Under the pieces are notes generated by a model. It saw only the letters and a list, made by a program, of their open reading frames with translations, had not been told where the DNA came from and searched no databases. A stretch of DNA of 64,000 bases from G963663525 sp963663525 (GTDB lineage Bacteria; Myxococcota_A; SURF-8; G963663525), in assembly GCA_963663525.2 (NCBI GenBank), contig CAXXHC010000004.1:620001-684000 (forward strand), given 5' to 3'. The translations under genes were made by a program, and so were the position numbers. This document shows, one piece after another, positions 35,671 to 44,150 of this stretch. Position 1 is the stretch's first letter, and the number at the start of each line of letters is the position of its first letter.

Positions 35671-36174
35671 ATGTCGCTAGCGGCTAAAACGTTCGTGTTC
35701 TTGTTGATGTTGTCGGGAATGACCCTGGGATTGGTATCCTGTGGTGGAGATGACGACGACGACGGGGAAACACCCAACCCGGCTTCGGTGAAATGCGAGG
35801 AGGACGGTCACAACCTCCAGATCCGCAAAGACGAAGATGGCAACGAGTACGGCGTGTGCCTCTTCTCCGACAGCACCGAATGCGAAGAGTGGGCCTACTA
35901 CAACGGGGAATGCGCACCGGGAGACTGCGATAAGTGGGAAAACTGCTCGAAAACGCAGGAAAACGAGTCCGGCACAACCCGCACGAACGAGAACGAGAAC
36001 ACAAACACACAGTTGGCCAATCCTGCCAGTGAAAAATGTGTAAATGATGGATATTACCTGCAAATCCGCACCGACGAAAACGGCGGACAGTACGGTGTGT
36101 GCATGTTCACGGACGGTAGTGAGTGCGAGGAATGGGCCTACTACCGTGGAGAATGCGAACCGGGACAAGAATGA
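35671..36174 (+). CDS. Lipoprotein with two DUF333 repeats, inside the rnf operon
   Basis: From ATG 35671 the 167-residue protein has a lipobox LGLVSC (Cys 24), an acidic GGDDDDDGE stretch and two copies of DUF333 (about 36-81 and 117-162). Each copy holds NPAS, a QIR[KT]DE[DN]G stretch, YGVC and CEEWAYY.GEC; four Cys per copy could form disulfides. DUF333 has no known function. It lies 11 bp after rnfC, and a second lipoprotein gene follows before rnfD, so both are in the rnf transcription unit by position. Confidence 0.85.
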   Translation: MSLAAKTFVFLLMLSGMTLGLVSCGGDDDDDGETPNPASVKCEEDGHNLQIRKDEDGNEYGVCLFSDSTECEEWAYYNGECAPGDCDKWENCSKTQENESGTTRTNENENTNTQLANPASEKCVNDGYYLQIRTDENGGQYGVCMFTDGSECEEWAYYRGECEPGQE

Positions 36175-36265
36175 ACGATGCCGGGAACCCGCCTGAATTC
36201 GAGGCGGTTTGTATAATGCGCCGCGCCGCGTGGGTGCGTCGTGTAAATCACGAAGGAGGAGTGTG

Positions 36266-36751
36266 ATGAAGACAAAATGGTGGATGATGCTGGCCCTGTT
36301 GGCGATTCTGGCGCTGGCCGTGGGCTGCGGCGACGACGACGACAACGAGCCGCAAGGCGATACCGATCAGGTCGCGGGCGATGAGGACGCCGCCGCCGAT
36401 CAGGAAGCGGTTGCGGGTGACGAGGACGAACTTGCCGAAACGACCCCTGAAGAGGAAGCCGAAGGCGAACCCCTGCAATGTTCCGATCCACTTATCACCG
36501 ATAGCAGTTTGTACGGCGTGATGGAAACCGGCTGCGACACCATGGTCGGAGTGTGCGAAAACGCGTTGACCGACGGCGACGCCTACTTCCCCTGCGTGGA
36601 CGACCCCGACTGCTGCTGCAATCCCGACGGAACCACGATGGATAACGTCGTAGACGGGGTGACCGGTTACCCCTGTGAAAACGATTCCTGCACGGAAGAC
36701 GGCTACTGCGATTCTACCTGTCCAGATGGTGTAGATCTGGACTGCCAGTAA
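36266..36751 (+). CDS. Acidic Cys-rich lipoprotein, inside the rnf operon
   Basis: From ATG 36266 (AAGGAGGAG upstream) the 161-residue protein has the lipobox LAVGC (Cys 21), then a long acidic linker (to about 70) and a Cys-rich C-terminal domain with GCDTM, DDPDCCCNPDG and CPDGVDLDC. I do not recognise the domain; two adjacent CC/CCC clusters could bind metal or form disulfides. It is separated from rnfD by a strong hairpin. Confidence 0.8.
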   Translation: MKTKWWMMLALLAILALAVGCGDDDDNEPQGDTDQVAGDEDAAADQEAVAGDEDELAETTPEEEAEGEPLQCSDPLITDSSLYGVMETGCDTMVGVCENALTDGDAYFPCVDDPDCCCNPDGTTMDNVVDGVTGYPCENDSCTEDGYCDSTCPDGVDLDCQ

Positions 36752-36764
36752 TTTCAAGGTGTTA

Positions 36765-36791
36765 CCGGGCGGGAGATGCGCTCCCGCCCGG
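36765..36791 (+). promoter_or_regulatory. Strong intra-operon hairpin before rnfD
   Basis: CCGGGCGGGAG and CTCCCGCCCGG form a perfect 11-bp stem with a 5-nt loop. No U-run follows. The hairpin sits 27 bp before the rnfD start and could stabilise the upstream message or attenuate transcription into rnfDGEAB. Confidence 0.55.
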
Positions 36792-36817
36792 CATTCTCTA
36801 GGGAAAGGGGCTTCCCC

Positions 36818-37846
36818 ATGGCGGAATCGACACCGGTTGCCGCGCAGCACGAGGACAGGTTGTACGCCTCCCTGCTGACCGTCGCGAGCGCTCCTCACGT
36901 CAAGGCGCGTGAAACGATTCCAAAAATCATGTGGACGGTCAACGCCACCCTGCTTCCGGTGGCGGCCTGGGCGGTCTACGTGTTCGGCCTGCGCGCCCTG
37001 GTGCAGATGCTTCTCTGCACCGCGACGGCGATGGCATCGGAGGCCGCGATTCAGAAAATCCGGGGGATAAAAGCCACCTGGTGGGACGGCAGCGCCTTCC
37101 TCACCGGGTTGCTGCTGGCGATGTGCATTCCCGTGGGGCTGCCCTTGTGGATGTCGGTGCTGGGCGTGGTGTTCGCCATCGGCATCGTCAAGCACGTCTT
37201 CGGCGGGCTGGGGCAGAATATCTTCAATCCGGCCCACGCCGGGCGGGCCTTTCTGTTGGCCTCGTTCCCCGTACAGATGACCACCTGGTCGGCGATGGCT
37301 TCGAAGGCCGCTGACGCCGTGGACGGCGTGACGAGCGCCACACCGCTGGGCATCTGGGGCGAACACGGCATGGGGGCGCTGCTCGACACTTTCGGCGGGC
37401 GCGGCGACCTCTACGCCTCGTTGTTTTTCGGCCAGGTCAACGGTAGTATCGGCGAAGTGTCGGCCCTGCTGATTCTGCTGGGCGGCGCGGTACTGATCTT
37501 CAAACGGTACATTTTCTGGCAGGGTCCGGTGTTTTACATCGGCACCGTGGCGCTGCTGGGGTGGATCGTCGGCGGCGCGGGCTGGTTCAACGGCGACCCG
37601 CTGTTTCACGTCCTCTCCGGCGGGCTGATGATCGGCGCGTTCTACATGTTGACCGACATGGTGACGTCTCCCGTCACCGCAAAGGGACAGATCATCTTCG
37701 CGGTGGGGGCCGGAATCCTGGTGGTGCTGATCCGTCGTTTCGGCGGCTACCCGGAAGGTGTGTGCTACTCCATCCTGCTGATGAACGCCGTCACGCCGCT
37801 GATTGACCGCTTCATCAAGCCCTCGCAATTCAAGGAGGAGCCATGA
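36818..37846 (+). CDS. rnfD: Ion-translocating oxidoreductase subunit RnfD
   Basis: From ATG 36818 the 342-residue integral membrane subunit has many helices, NIFNPAHAGRAFLL and the flavinylation motif DGVTSATPLG, where Thr 175 would carry FMN through a phosphoester bond made by ApbE. It forms the membrane core of Rnf with RnfA, E and G. The stop overlaps the rnfG start (ATGA). Confidence 0.94.
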   Translation: MAESTPVAAQHEDRLYASLLTVASAPHVKARETIPKIMWTVNATLLPVAAWAVYVFGLRALVQMLLCTATAMASEAAIQKIRGIKATWWDGSAFLTGLLLAMCIPVGLPLWMSVLGVVFAIGIVKHVFGGLGQNIFNPAHAGRAFLLASFPVQMTTWSAMASKAADAVDGVTSATPLGIWGEHGMGALLDTFGGRGDLYASLFFGQVNGSIGEVSALLILLGGAVLIFKRYIFWQGPVFYIGTVALLGWIVGGAGWFNGDPLFHVLSGGLMIGAFYMLTDMVTSPVTAKGQIIFAVGAGILVVLIRRFGGYPEGVCYSILLMNAVTPLIDRFIKPSQFKEEP

Positions 37847-38469
37847 GCGCCCAAACCCATGCAAGCCACTTGCCCCAAAGCGAGGCGGGCGTGATCCGTA
37901 TCGCCCTCAACTTGGGCGCTGCGGGAATGCTGGCCGGGGTGATCCTGGCCACCGTAAATTACTTTACACAGCCGATCCGGCTGGAAAACGAACGCATCGC
38001 CCAGGAAAACGCCCGCAAGATGGTGCTTCCGGCGGCGGAAACCTTTCAACCCATCGCAGACCTCGACGGCTGGTTTCTGGGCCTGGATGGTGGGGGTGCA
38101 AAGGTGGGGTACGTTCTGCCTGTAGTGCAGCGAGGCTATGATGGAAACATCCACATGACGCTCGGCACGGATAAAAATTTCGCCGTGGTGGACTACAAAA
38201 TCCTCAAAGACCGCGAAACTCCCGGACTGGGTGCCAAAGCCAAAGAGCCGTTTTTCCACGAGCGCTTCAAGGGTCGCACCAAAGACCGACTCGAAGTGGA
38301 CAAAGTGCCGGTGGAAGGAAAAATTTTGGCGATTACGGGGGCGACGATCACGTCGCGGGCCATCGCCAACGGCATCAAGGGACAGCTCGAAACACTGGAA
38401 AAACTGGCGGCTGATGATTTTAAAAACATTCCCCAGGACATGAAAGAGGGAGGGAAGCACCATGAGTGA
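37843..38469 (+). CDS. rnfG: Ion-translocating oxidoreductase subunit RnfG
   Basis: This 208-residue subunit has one N-terminal membrane helix (about 22-42) and a periplasmic FMN-binding domain. ETPGLGAKAKEPFF and AITGATITSRAIANG mark the family; Thr 168 in TGAT is the expected FMN attachment site. The Asp usually found three residues before the S/T of the motif (Dxx[S/T]GAT) is Leu 162 here, which is odd. The start overlaps rnfD by 4 bp and the end overlaps rnfE by 8 bp. Confidence 0.93.
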   Translation: MSAQTHASHLPQSEAGVIRIALNLGAAGMLAGVILATVNYFTQPIRLENERIAQENARKMVLPAAETFQPIADLDGWFLGLDGGGAKVGYVLPVVQRGYDGNIHMTLGTDKNFAVVDYKILKDRETPGLGAKAKEPFFHERFKGRTKDRLEVDKVPVEGKILAITGATITSRAIANGIKGQLETLEKLAADDFKNIPQDMKEGGKHHE

Positions 38470-39184
38470 TCCGCAAACCCTCAACCCGGTGACTCAGGAA
38501 ACCCTGCCTTTCCGGGGTTCCAAGCAGACCACCCTCAAGGGACTGGTTCGGGACGGCATTTTGAGCAAAAACCCCGTGTTCGTGCTGGCGCTTTCGCTGT
38601 GTCCCGCCGTGGCGGTGACGAGCGAGGTCAAGACCGCCTTCGGCATGGGAGTGGCGGTGCTGTTCGTCATCAGTTTCAACAACCTGTTCACTTCGATTTT
38701 TCGCAACGTGATCCACCCGAAGGTCAAGGTTCCGGCCTACATTTCGATCATCGCCACCCTGGTGACGCTTTCGCAGCTTTTCATGTCGGCGTTTTTCCCG
38801 GATCTCTACGCCGATCTCGGCGTCTACCTGGCGTTGATCGTGGTGTTCGCCATCATTCTCGCCCGCGCCGAGGTCTTCGCCTCGAAAAACACCCCGCTTC
38901 CGGCCTTCATGGACGGCCTGGGCATGGGCATGGGCTTTCTCGCGGCGATGGTGATTACCGGCAGCATTCGCGAACTTCTGGGAACCGGCACGATTTTGGG
39001 GCATCCCGTGTTCGGCGAAGGCTACCAGCCGATTTTAATGGTGATTCTCGCACCCGGCGGGTTCATCACCATCGGGTTGCTGATCGGACTGTTTCGTACT
39101 TTGGGAGAATGGCTGGACAACCGCCGGTTCGCGGCGTTGTCGAGAGAAAAAGCCGCACTTGGCGGGGAGGTGAGCCATGACTGA
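38462..39184 (+). CDS. rnfE: Ion-translocating oxidoreductase subunit RnfE
   Basis: This 240-residue membrane subunit has six helices. LVRDGILSKNPVFVLALSLC and MDGLGMGMGFLAAMVITGSI are typical; a Cys in the first half-helix probably helps bind the intramembrane iron-sulfur cluster shared with RnfA. The N-terminus is extended by about 25 polar residues. It overlaps its neighbours by 8 bp on both sides. Confidence 0.93.
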   Translation: MSDPQTLNPVTQETLPFRGSKQTTLKGLVRDGILSKNPVFVLALSLCPAVAVTSEVKTAFGMGVAVLFVISFNNLFTSIFRNVIHPKVKVPAYISIIATLVTLSQLFMSAFFPDLYADLGVYLALIVVFAIILARAEVFASKNTPLPAFMDGLGMGMGFLAAMVITGSIRELLGTGTILGHPVFGEGYQPILMVILAPGGFITIGLLIGLFRTLGEWLDNRRFAALSREKAALGGEVSHD

Positions 39185-39770
39185 AGCCTTGCTCGAATAC
39201 ATGGCGCTGTTTTTGTCGGCGGTGTTAATCAACAATTTCGTGCTGACGCGCTTTTTGGGACTTTGCATCTTTTTCGGTGTCTCGAAAAGTTTCGATGCCA
39301 GCGCGGGTATGGGGATCGCGGTGACGGCGGTGATGGTGATCGCCTCGCTTCTAGGCTGGCTCGTCTATTACCTCGTGCTGATCCCCCTCGACCTGGAGTT
39401 CTTCACGACGATTTGTTTCGTGATTATCGTAGCTTCCACAGTGCAGATGCTCGATATCGTGACGAGAAAATTCGTGCCGACTTTGCACGCGATGTGGGGC
39501 ATCTACCTGATGCTGATCGCCACCAATTGCGTGGTGCTGGCCATTCCGCTCATCAACGTGGAAAACGGCTTTTCCTTTTTCAAGTCGCTGGTCAACAGCG
39601 TGGGGGCGGGTGTCGGGTTCGCGCTGGCGATGATCCTGATGTCCAGCATCCGCGAAAAACTGCAATACAGCGACGTCCCGAAACCTTTCGAGGGGCTGGG
39701 TATCGCCTTCGTGACCGCCGGACTTTTGTCATTGGCCTTTCTGGGCTTTTCCGGCATGATCGCCGTGTAA
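39177..39770 (+). CDS. rnfA: Ion-translocating oxidoreductase subunit RnfA
   Basis: This 197-residue membrane subunit is related to RnfE in inverted topology. It has FLSAVLINNFVLTRFLGLC and TNCVVLAIPLINVE, whose Cys residues are the likely cluster ligands with those of RnfE. It lies 70 bp before rnfB. Confidence 0.94.
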   Translation: MTEALLEYMALFLSAVLINNFVLTRFLGLCIFFGVSKSFDASAGMGIAVTAVMVIASLLGWLVYYLVLIPLDLEFFTTICFVIIVASTVQMLDIVTRKFVPTLHAMWGIYLMLIATNCVVLAIPLINVENGFSFFKSLVNSVGAGVGFALAMILMSSIREKLQYSDVPKPFEGLGIAFVTAGLLSLAFLGFSGMIAV

Positions 39771-39840
39771 GGTCCGTTTCCGCAGTATTTACGAGATGTT
39801 GACAAAATCGGAAGACGGACGGAACAGGTAGGAGATCGAC

Positions 39841-40761
39841 ATGTTACACGCGGCTGGATTGATATTGGTGCTGGCGGGAATCGCAACCACGTTGGGATTG
39901 CTGCTGGCGCTGGCGGATAAGAAACTGGCGGTTCCCTATGATCCTTTGATCGACGAGGTGGAAGAGGAACTCCCGAAGGGCCAATGCGGCAACTGCGGCT
40001 TCGCCGGCTGCCGCCAATATGCCGAAGCGGTGGTCTCTCGCCTGGACGTTGCCCCCAATCTTTGTGGTCCCGGCGGGGCCGAGGTCGCGGCGATTGTCGC
40101 CAAACTGACGGGCAAGGACGCGGGCGAGGTGGTGAAAAAAGTGGCGGTGGTGTTCTGTCAGGGGGCGTTGGACGACACCGCCCGCCGAACCCACCTGTAC
40201 GACGGTTTGGACGACTGCGCCGCCGCCGCGATGCTTTATGCCGGGGAAAAAGCCTGTGAATACGGGTGTTTGGGATTAGGTAACTGCGCCAGGGTCTGTC
40301 CAGAGAACGCCATTACGATGAACGCGCAGCGTCTGCCAGAGATCCATCCCGAACGCTGCATCGGCTGCGGCATCTGTGTGAACGCCTGCCCGAGAGGCGT
40401 CATCGGACTGATGCCGGAAACCAGCAAGGCCGTGGTGCGCTGCCGCAACCACGAGTTGGGCAAAAACACGCGGACCCAGTGCGACCGGGGCTGCATCGGC
40501 TGCCGCCTGTGTATCCGCACATGCCCCCACGAAGCTATTTCCCTGCAAGACAACCTCGCCGTGGTCGATAGCGCGATCTGCAAAACCTGCGAGTTGCCGG
40601 TCTGCCTCGTTGCCCGCTGCCGTCCGAAAGCTATTCAGCCGTATTACGGTATCGAGGTGCCGGACATCGAGCCGCCCAAGCCGCGTCCCATCAAACGCAA
40701 AAAGGACGAAGCCACGGACGAAAACGCTGCCACGGAAAAAGAATCGACTGCGGACGCCTGA
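39841..40761 (+). CDS. rnfB: Ion-translocating oxidoreductase subunit RnfB
   Basis: RnfB takes up or delivers electrons from ferredoxin. The 306-residue protein has an N-terminal helix (about 4-25), the four-Cys motif CGNCGFAGC plus Cys 75 (Cys 49, 52, 57, 75), and ferredoxin-like Cys sets such as CIGCGICVNACPRG and CIGCRLCIRTCPHE, with further Cys in CEYGCLGLGNCARVCP. The last 40 residues are charged (KRKKDEATDE). It closes the C-D-G-E-A-B gene order known from acetogens and many other bacteria. Confidence 0.95.
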   Translation: MLHAAGLILVLAGIATTLGLLLALADKKLAVPYDPLIDEVEEELPKGQCGNCGFAGCRQYAEAVVSRLDVAPNLCGPGGAEVAAIVAKLTGKDAGEVVKKVAVVFCQGALDDTARRTHLYDGLDDCAAAAMLYAGEKACEYGCLGLGNCARVCPENAITMNAQRLPEIHPERCIGCGICVNACPRGVIGLMPETSKAVVRCRNHELGKNTRTQCDRGCIGCRLCIRTCPHEAISLQDNLAVVDSAICKTCELPVCLVARCRPKAIQPYYGIEVPDIEPPKPRPIKRKKDEATDENAATEKESTADA

Positions 40762-40782
40762 TCCAACCTGAACGGACGATTG

Positions 40783-41811
40783 ATGCAAGTAAGCGATTTT
40801 CCCCTGTTCGAAGCCTTTCCGACCCTTTCAGAAGTTGCGCGTTTTCCACTGATGGAAGACTCCACCGACGTGGACCCCGCCCCGGAATTCGGCAAAGAGT
40901 TGGGCTGCGAACGGTTACTGGTCAAGCGGGACGACCGCAGCCACCCGATTTACGGCGGCAACAAGGTGCGCAAGCTGGAATTTCTGCTGGCCGATGCGTT
41001 GGCGCGAGGCGCGAAAGGCGTGCTGACCATAGGCGGGATCGGCACCAACCACGGGCTTGCGACGGCGATTCTCGCGCAGCGGGCGGGGTTGTCCTGTCAC
41101 CTCGTGCTTTTCGATCAGCCGATGACGGACCACGTGCGGCGCAGCCTGGAGCTTTTCGAGCGTTTCGGCGCGAAAATACACCGAACGCGCAACATTCCAC
41201 TCACGCTGTTCGCCTCGTATCGCATGGTCTGGTTTCCTCCTACCAACGAGCCGCTCTATCGCATTTCGGGTGGGGGAAGCTCGCCGGTGGGTTGCCTCGG
41301 TTTCGTCAACGCCGCCTTCGAACTCAAACGGCAGATCGAACAAGGCGTGCTGCCTTGTCCCGACCTGATCTTCTGCCCGGTCGGCACCTGCGGGACACTT
41401 GTCGGTTTGACATTGGGAGTAAAGCTGGCAGGACTGCCGACGCGGGTCATCGGTGTGCGGGTGGTGGAGAAATTCATCGGAAATTCTCTTGCAGCCGCTT
41501 TTTTGGCCAACCGGACACTCGCCCTCATGCGACGCCATGGGGCGCGACCTTCTCTAAAAGCAATGACCTTGCGGGATTTTACCATCCTCGGTGGCTTTTT
41601 GGGGCGCTGCTACGGAGACCCCACCCCGGAATCGAAACGCTGTGTGGAAGTGGCGGCGCGCCACGGCTTCCGGCTGGAAACCACTTACACAGGGAAAACG
41701 ATTGCCGGACTGCAAGCGTATATCCAACGCCACGACTTGGGCGATAAAACCGTCCTGTACTGGAACACCTTCAACTCGCAAGACCTCGACGACGACGATC
41801 CCGCCGCCTGA
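40783..41811 (+). CDS. PLP-dependent ACC deaminase / D-cysteine desulfhydrase family protein
   Basis: This 342-residue fold-type II PLP enzyme has LLVKRDDRSHPIYGGNKVRKLEF, whose first Lys after GGN is the expected Schiff-base residue, then GGIGTNHGLATA and a PLP phosphate loop in GTCGTLVGLTLG. The family acts on small amino acids (D-cysteine, 1-aminocyclopropane-1-carboxylate, and related); the substrate here cannot be assigned. I start at ATG 40783; a TTG directly before it is also in frame. It follows rnfB after 21 bp and may be co-transcribed. Confidence 0.85.
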   Translation: MQVSDFPLFEAFPTLSEVARFPLMEDSTDVDPAPEFGKELGCERLLVKRDDRSHPIYGGNKVRKLEFLLADALARGAKGVLTIGGIGTNHGLATAILAQRAGLSCHLVLFDQPMTDHVRRSLELFERFGAKIHRTRNIPLTLFASYRMVWFPPTNEPLYRISGGGSSPVGCLGFVNAAFELKRQIEQGVLPCPDLIFCPVGTCGTLVGLTLGVKLAGLPTRVIGVRVVEKFIGNSLAAAFLANRTLALMRRHGARPSLKAMTLRDFTILGGFLGRCYGDPTPESKRCVEVAARHGFRLETTYTGKTIAGLQAYIQRHDLGDKTVLYWNTFNSQDLDDDDPAA

Positions 41812-41910
41812 ACACGGAATCGTTTTGGGTTTCACGAAAAATCGCGTTATTGCGCAAAAAAACGAAAACGGCTAGAGTAGCCGCGTCGTGAATTTTTCAA
41901 ACGGGGTGGC

Positions 41911-42561
41911 ATGAAATCGTTTTCCGTCACATGCGTGTTTCTGGTCTTTGTGCTGGCTTTTGTCGCCTTCGCCTCGCCTTCGTGGGCCGAGAAACCGGAA
42001 AGCATCGCCGTGGGTACGCCGGAGCCGTTCCAGTCCGAGGCCGACGGCCAGACGCTGCACTCCGACCATGCCTCGCTCACGGTCGAAACCGGTTATCCCT
42101 ACACCTCCGCCCAGTTTCTGGCGGCTCCGCTGACCTATTTCAACGTGGGTGTGCGGGTGGACGTGGATTATCAGCCGGAGTTTCATTTCATGATTCCGCT
42201 GATCGTGCAGATGCTTGAAAGCTCCGACAGCCGTTTCAACCTCGCGCTGGAATTCCGTCCGGGGCTGTTTTTCAACTTTTCCGATACCTCCAACGTGGAT
42301 CTTCCTCTAAGTGTTGGAACTCGCATGGGATTTCGTTTCGTGGATACCGCAAGCTATTTCCTGCAATTGCGTTATTCGAACGATATCGGTCTTTCCAGAT
42401 CCCATTTCGACCACTATCCCGAAATCAAGACCGGATTCGAGATCCGGCTGACCGAATACCTCAACCTGATGCTCTCCGGTCTTGCGGAGTTTCACCGCTA
42501 CGAGCCGGAAGCCTTCGACTACGGCGGCCAGATCGGGCTGGTCTACCTGATGATCCCATGA
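41911..42561 (+). CDS. Exported protein, probable small outer-membrane beta-barrel
   Basis: This 216-residue protein has a signal peptide ending in SPSWA|EKPES (about residue 26). The mature part alternates hydrophobic and polar residues with many aromatic ends, for example NLALEFRPGLFFNFSDTS and SYFLQLRYSNDIG, and ends in LVYLMIP, as beta-barrels do. I do not recognise a family. Its stop overlaps the start of the DUF1460 gene (ATGA), so the two are coupled. Confidence 0.65.
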   Translation: MKSFSVTCVFLVFVLAFVAFASPSWAEKPESIAVGTPEPFQSEADGQTLHSDHASLTVETGYPYTSAQFLAAPLTYFNVGVRVDVDYQPEFHFMIPLIVQMLESSDSRFNLALEFRPGLFFNFSDTSNVDLPLSVGTRMGFRFVDTASYFLQLRYSNDIGLSRSHFDHYPEIKTGFEIRLTEYLNLMLSGLAEFHRYEPEAFDYGGQIGLVYLMIP

Positions 42562-43490
42562 AACTTGCAGTCTATATAGCTGTTTTTGTAAGTCTTTTGG
42601 CTTTCTTGACGGTTTTTATGGAGCAGGCGAGGGCCTCCGAAACCCACTGGGATCGCATGACGCCCGAAGAGGCGGATCGCGAACTGCAAGACCTGCAACA
42701 GTTGTCTTTTCCAAAACGTATCGTGGCGGTGTCCGAGCGTTTTCTCGGGGCGGCGTACCGGCTCGATTCTTTGGGGGAAGGCCGGGGCGAGGACGCAGAT
42801 CCGACCTTTCGCCTCGACGCATTCGATTGCCTGACCTTCGTCGAAACGGTCATGGCGATGGCTGAATCAAACAGCCTGGAAGACGCGAAAAAGACATTGC
42901 AATTCATTCGATACAAGCAGGGGCGAATCGGTTGGCGCTTCCGGCATCACCTGACCTGGGGGCAATGGCTCGTGGAAAACATCGAGGCTCGGCGGGTAGA
43001 AATCTCCACGCGGCGCATCGCCGGAGATGCGGCGAAGTCAAGCGCAAAAACATACCGAACCAAATGTAATTACTCGGAAAAATGGAAATCCTGGTGCACT
43101 CGTTTGGGAGATATGGCCCCTCAGGGAGAGGTGGCGTTTCCCATCGTCGGCGTTTCCTGGGCGATAAAACACGCGAAGGAAATCCCCGAAGGCACGCTGC
43201 TTTTCGTAGTCATGCAGGACCGTCCCTGGCTGCCGTACCGGGTCAAGCACGTGGGAATGGTCGTGCAGCGCAAGGGAAAACCGCTCTTTCGCCACGCCAC
43301 AAAAACCCACGGAAAAGTCAAGGACGTATCCCTCGTGGGATACCTGAAAACACTGCTGGAATTCGAAACCTGGCCGGTGGAAGGCGTGTTGTTCGCCACG
43401 CCGCTAGAGCAGATCGACCCCCACCGAGTACGGCGGCTCTACGAGCGCAAATACCCGCCAATACCCTTGAAGCCGAATCAGCCGCGCTAG
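42558..43490 (+). CDS. DUF1460 family exported amidase-like protein
   Basis: This 310-residue protein has an N-terminal hydrophobic signal (about 5-26) and the NlpC/P60-like DUF1460 domain. LGEGRGEDADPTFRLDAFDC leads to the candidate nucleophile Cys 91 in DCLTFVETVMA, and KHVGMVVQRKG has the candidate His. Relatives are periplasmic N-acetylmuramoyl-L-alanine amidase-like hydrolases. It is coupled to the upstream exported protein, and its 3' end overlaps a lipoprotein gene on the other strand by 87 bp. Confidence 0.85.
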   Translation: MKLAVYIAVFVSLLAFLTVFMEQARASETHWDRMTPEEADRELQDLQQLSFPKRIVAVSERFLGAAYRLDSLGEGRGEDADPTFRLDAFDCLTFVETVMAMAESNSLEDAKKTLQFIRYKQGRIGWRFRHHLTWGQWLVENIEARRVEISTRRIAGDAAKSSAKTYRTKCNYSEKWKSWCTRLGDMAPQGEVAFPIVGVSWAIKHAKEIPEGTLLFVVMQDRPWLPYRVKHVGMVVQRKGKPLFRHATKTHGKVKDVSLVGYLKTLLEFETWPVEGVLFATPLEQIDPHRVRRLYERKYPPIPLKPNQPR

Positions 43491-44027
43491 AGGAAACACC
43501 ACCTCCTCGCCATTGACAACCAACAGGATTTCGGAACCCACGAGTTGATCGAGCGCCGCGAGCGCGAGGTTTTCGCCCTCCGAAATGGGGCGCAACACAC
43601 CGGGTTCGAAGGCCTGCCACTCGGCGTTTTCCCAATCAATAGAACGGCTTGCGTCGATCCAATCCGTTTCAAGCTTGTCGTATCGGCTGTCGATGTAGCC
43701 ATTGACGCGCGGTTCGGTGTAATCCACCTCGCCGATGTCGAAACCCCAGGTCAGATCGCGGGGCGTGGGAACCACCTGCACGTAGGCATCGAAATCGGAG
43801 TTACGAAAACTTTCGAAAATCTGCTGGGCGACGTCGCTTGCGGATTCGTAGGTTGCAAGCTCCCCCTCGTCGAGGCAGATGCGGTCCCGGCAGACGCGTC
43901 CGTACCGGCAGTCGTCGTCCTTAAGGCATCCGCCCTCATTTGGGTTGGTTTCGACCGAACAGGCGATAACGGAAGATAAAATGGCAAAGAGAATTACGAC
44001 TTTTGGAATTTTTTGCGGAAATTGCAT
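43404..44027 (-). CDS. Lipoprotein with CxxDDDC motif
   Basis: This 207-residue protein has a lipobox SSVIAC (Cys 23), then GGCLKDDDCRYGRVCRDRICL, a small Cys motif also seen near the N-terminus of the giant lipoprotein at 45365 (CSDDDQCRGGTVCLNGVC). The remaining 150 residues are rich in acidic and aromatic residues and are not recognised; they could be an SnoaL/NTF2-like domain (weak guess). Both strands are open in the 87-bp overlap with the DUF1460 gene; the lipobox and Cys motif support this gene. Confidence 0.72.
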   Translation of the reverse strand: MQFPQKIPKVVILFAILSSVIACSVETNPNEGGCLKDDDCRYGRVCRDRICLDEGELATYESASDVAQQIFESFRNSDFDAYVQVVPTPRDLTWGFDIGEVDYTEPRVNGYIDSRYDKLETDWIDASRSIDWENAEWQAFEPGVLRPISEGENLALAALDQLVGSEILLVVNGEEVVFPLARLIRLQGYWRVFALVEPPYSVGVDLL

Positions 44028-44150
44028 GTTTTTTAGTCTGGTGGCCTTTCGGTTTTCGACTATGATCGACAGTCAAGGAGTTTACCAGATCCTTTCTTCG
44101 TCGTAAAATACGCGGGATTCGGCGTTTTAAACGACGGCAACGAGGTGGAA

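Noticed and set aside
36248..37864. 538-codon open frame on the minus strand
   Set aside because: It is antisense to a lipoprotein gene and rnfD, both well supported.
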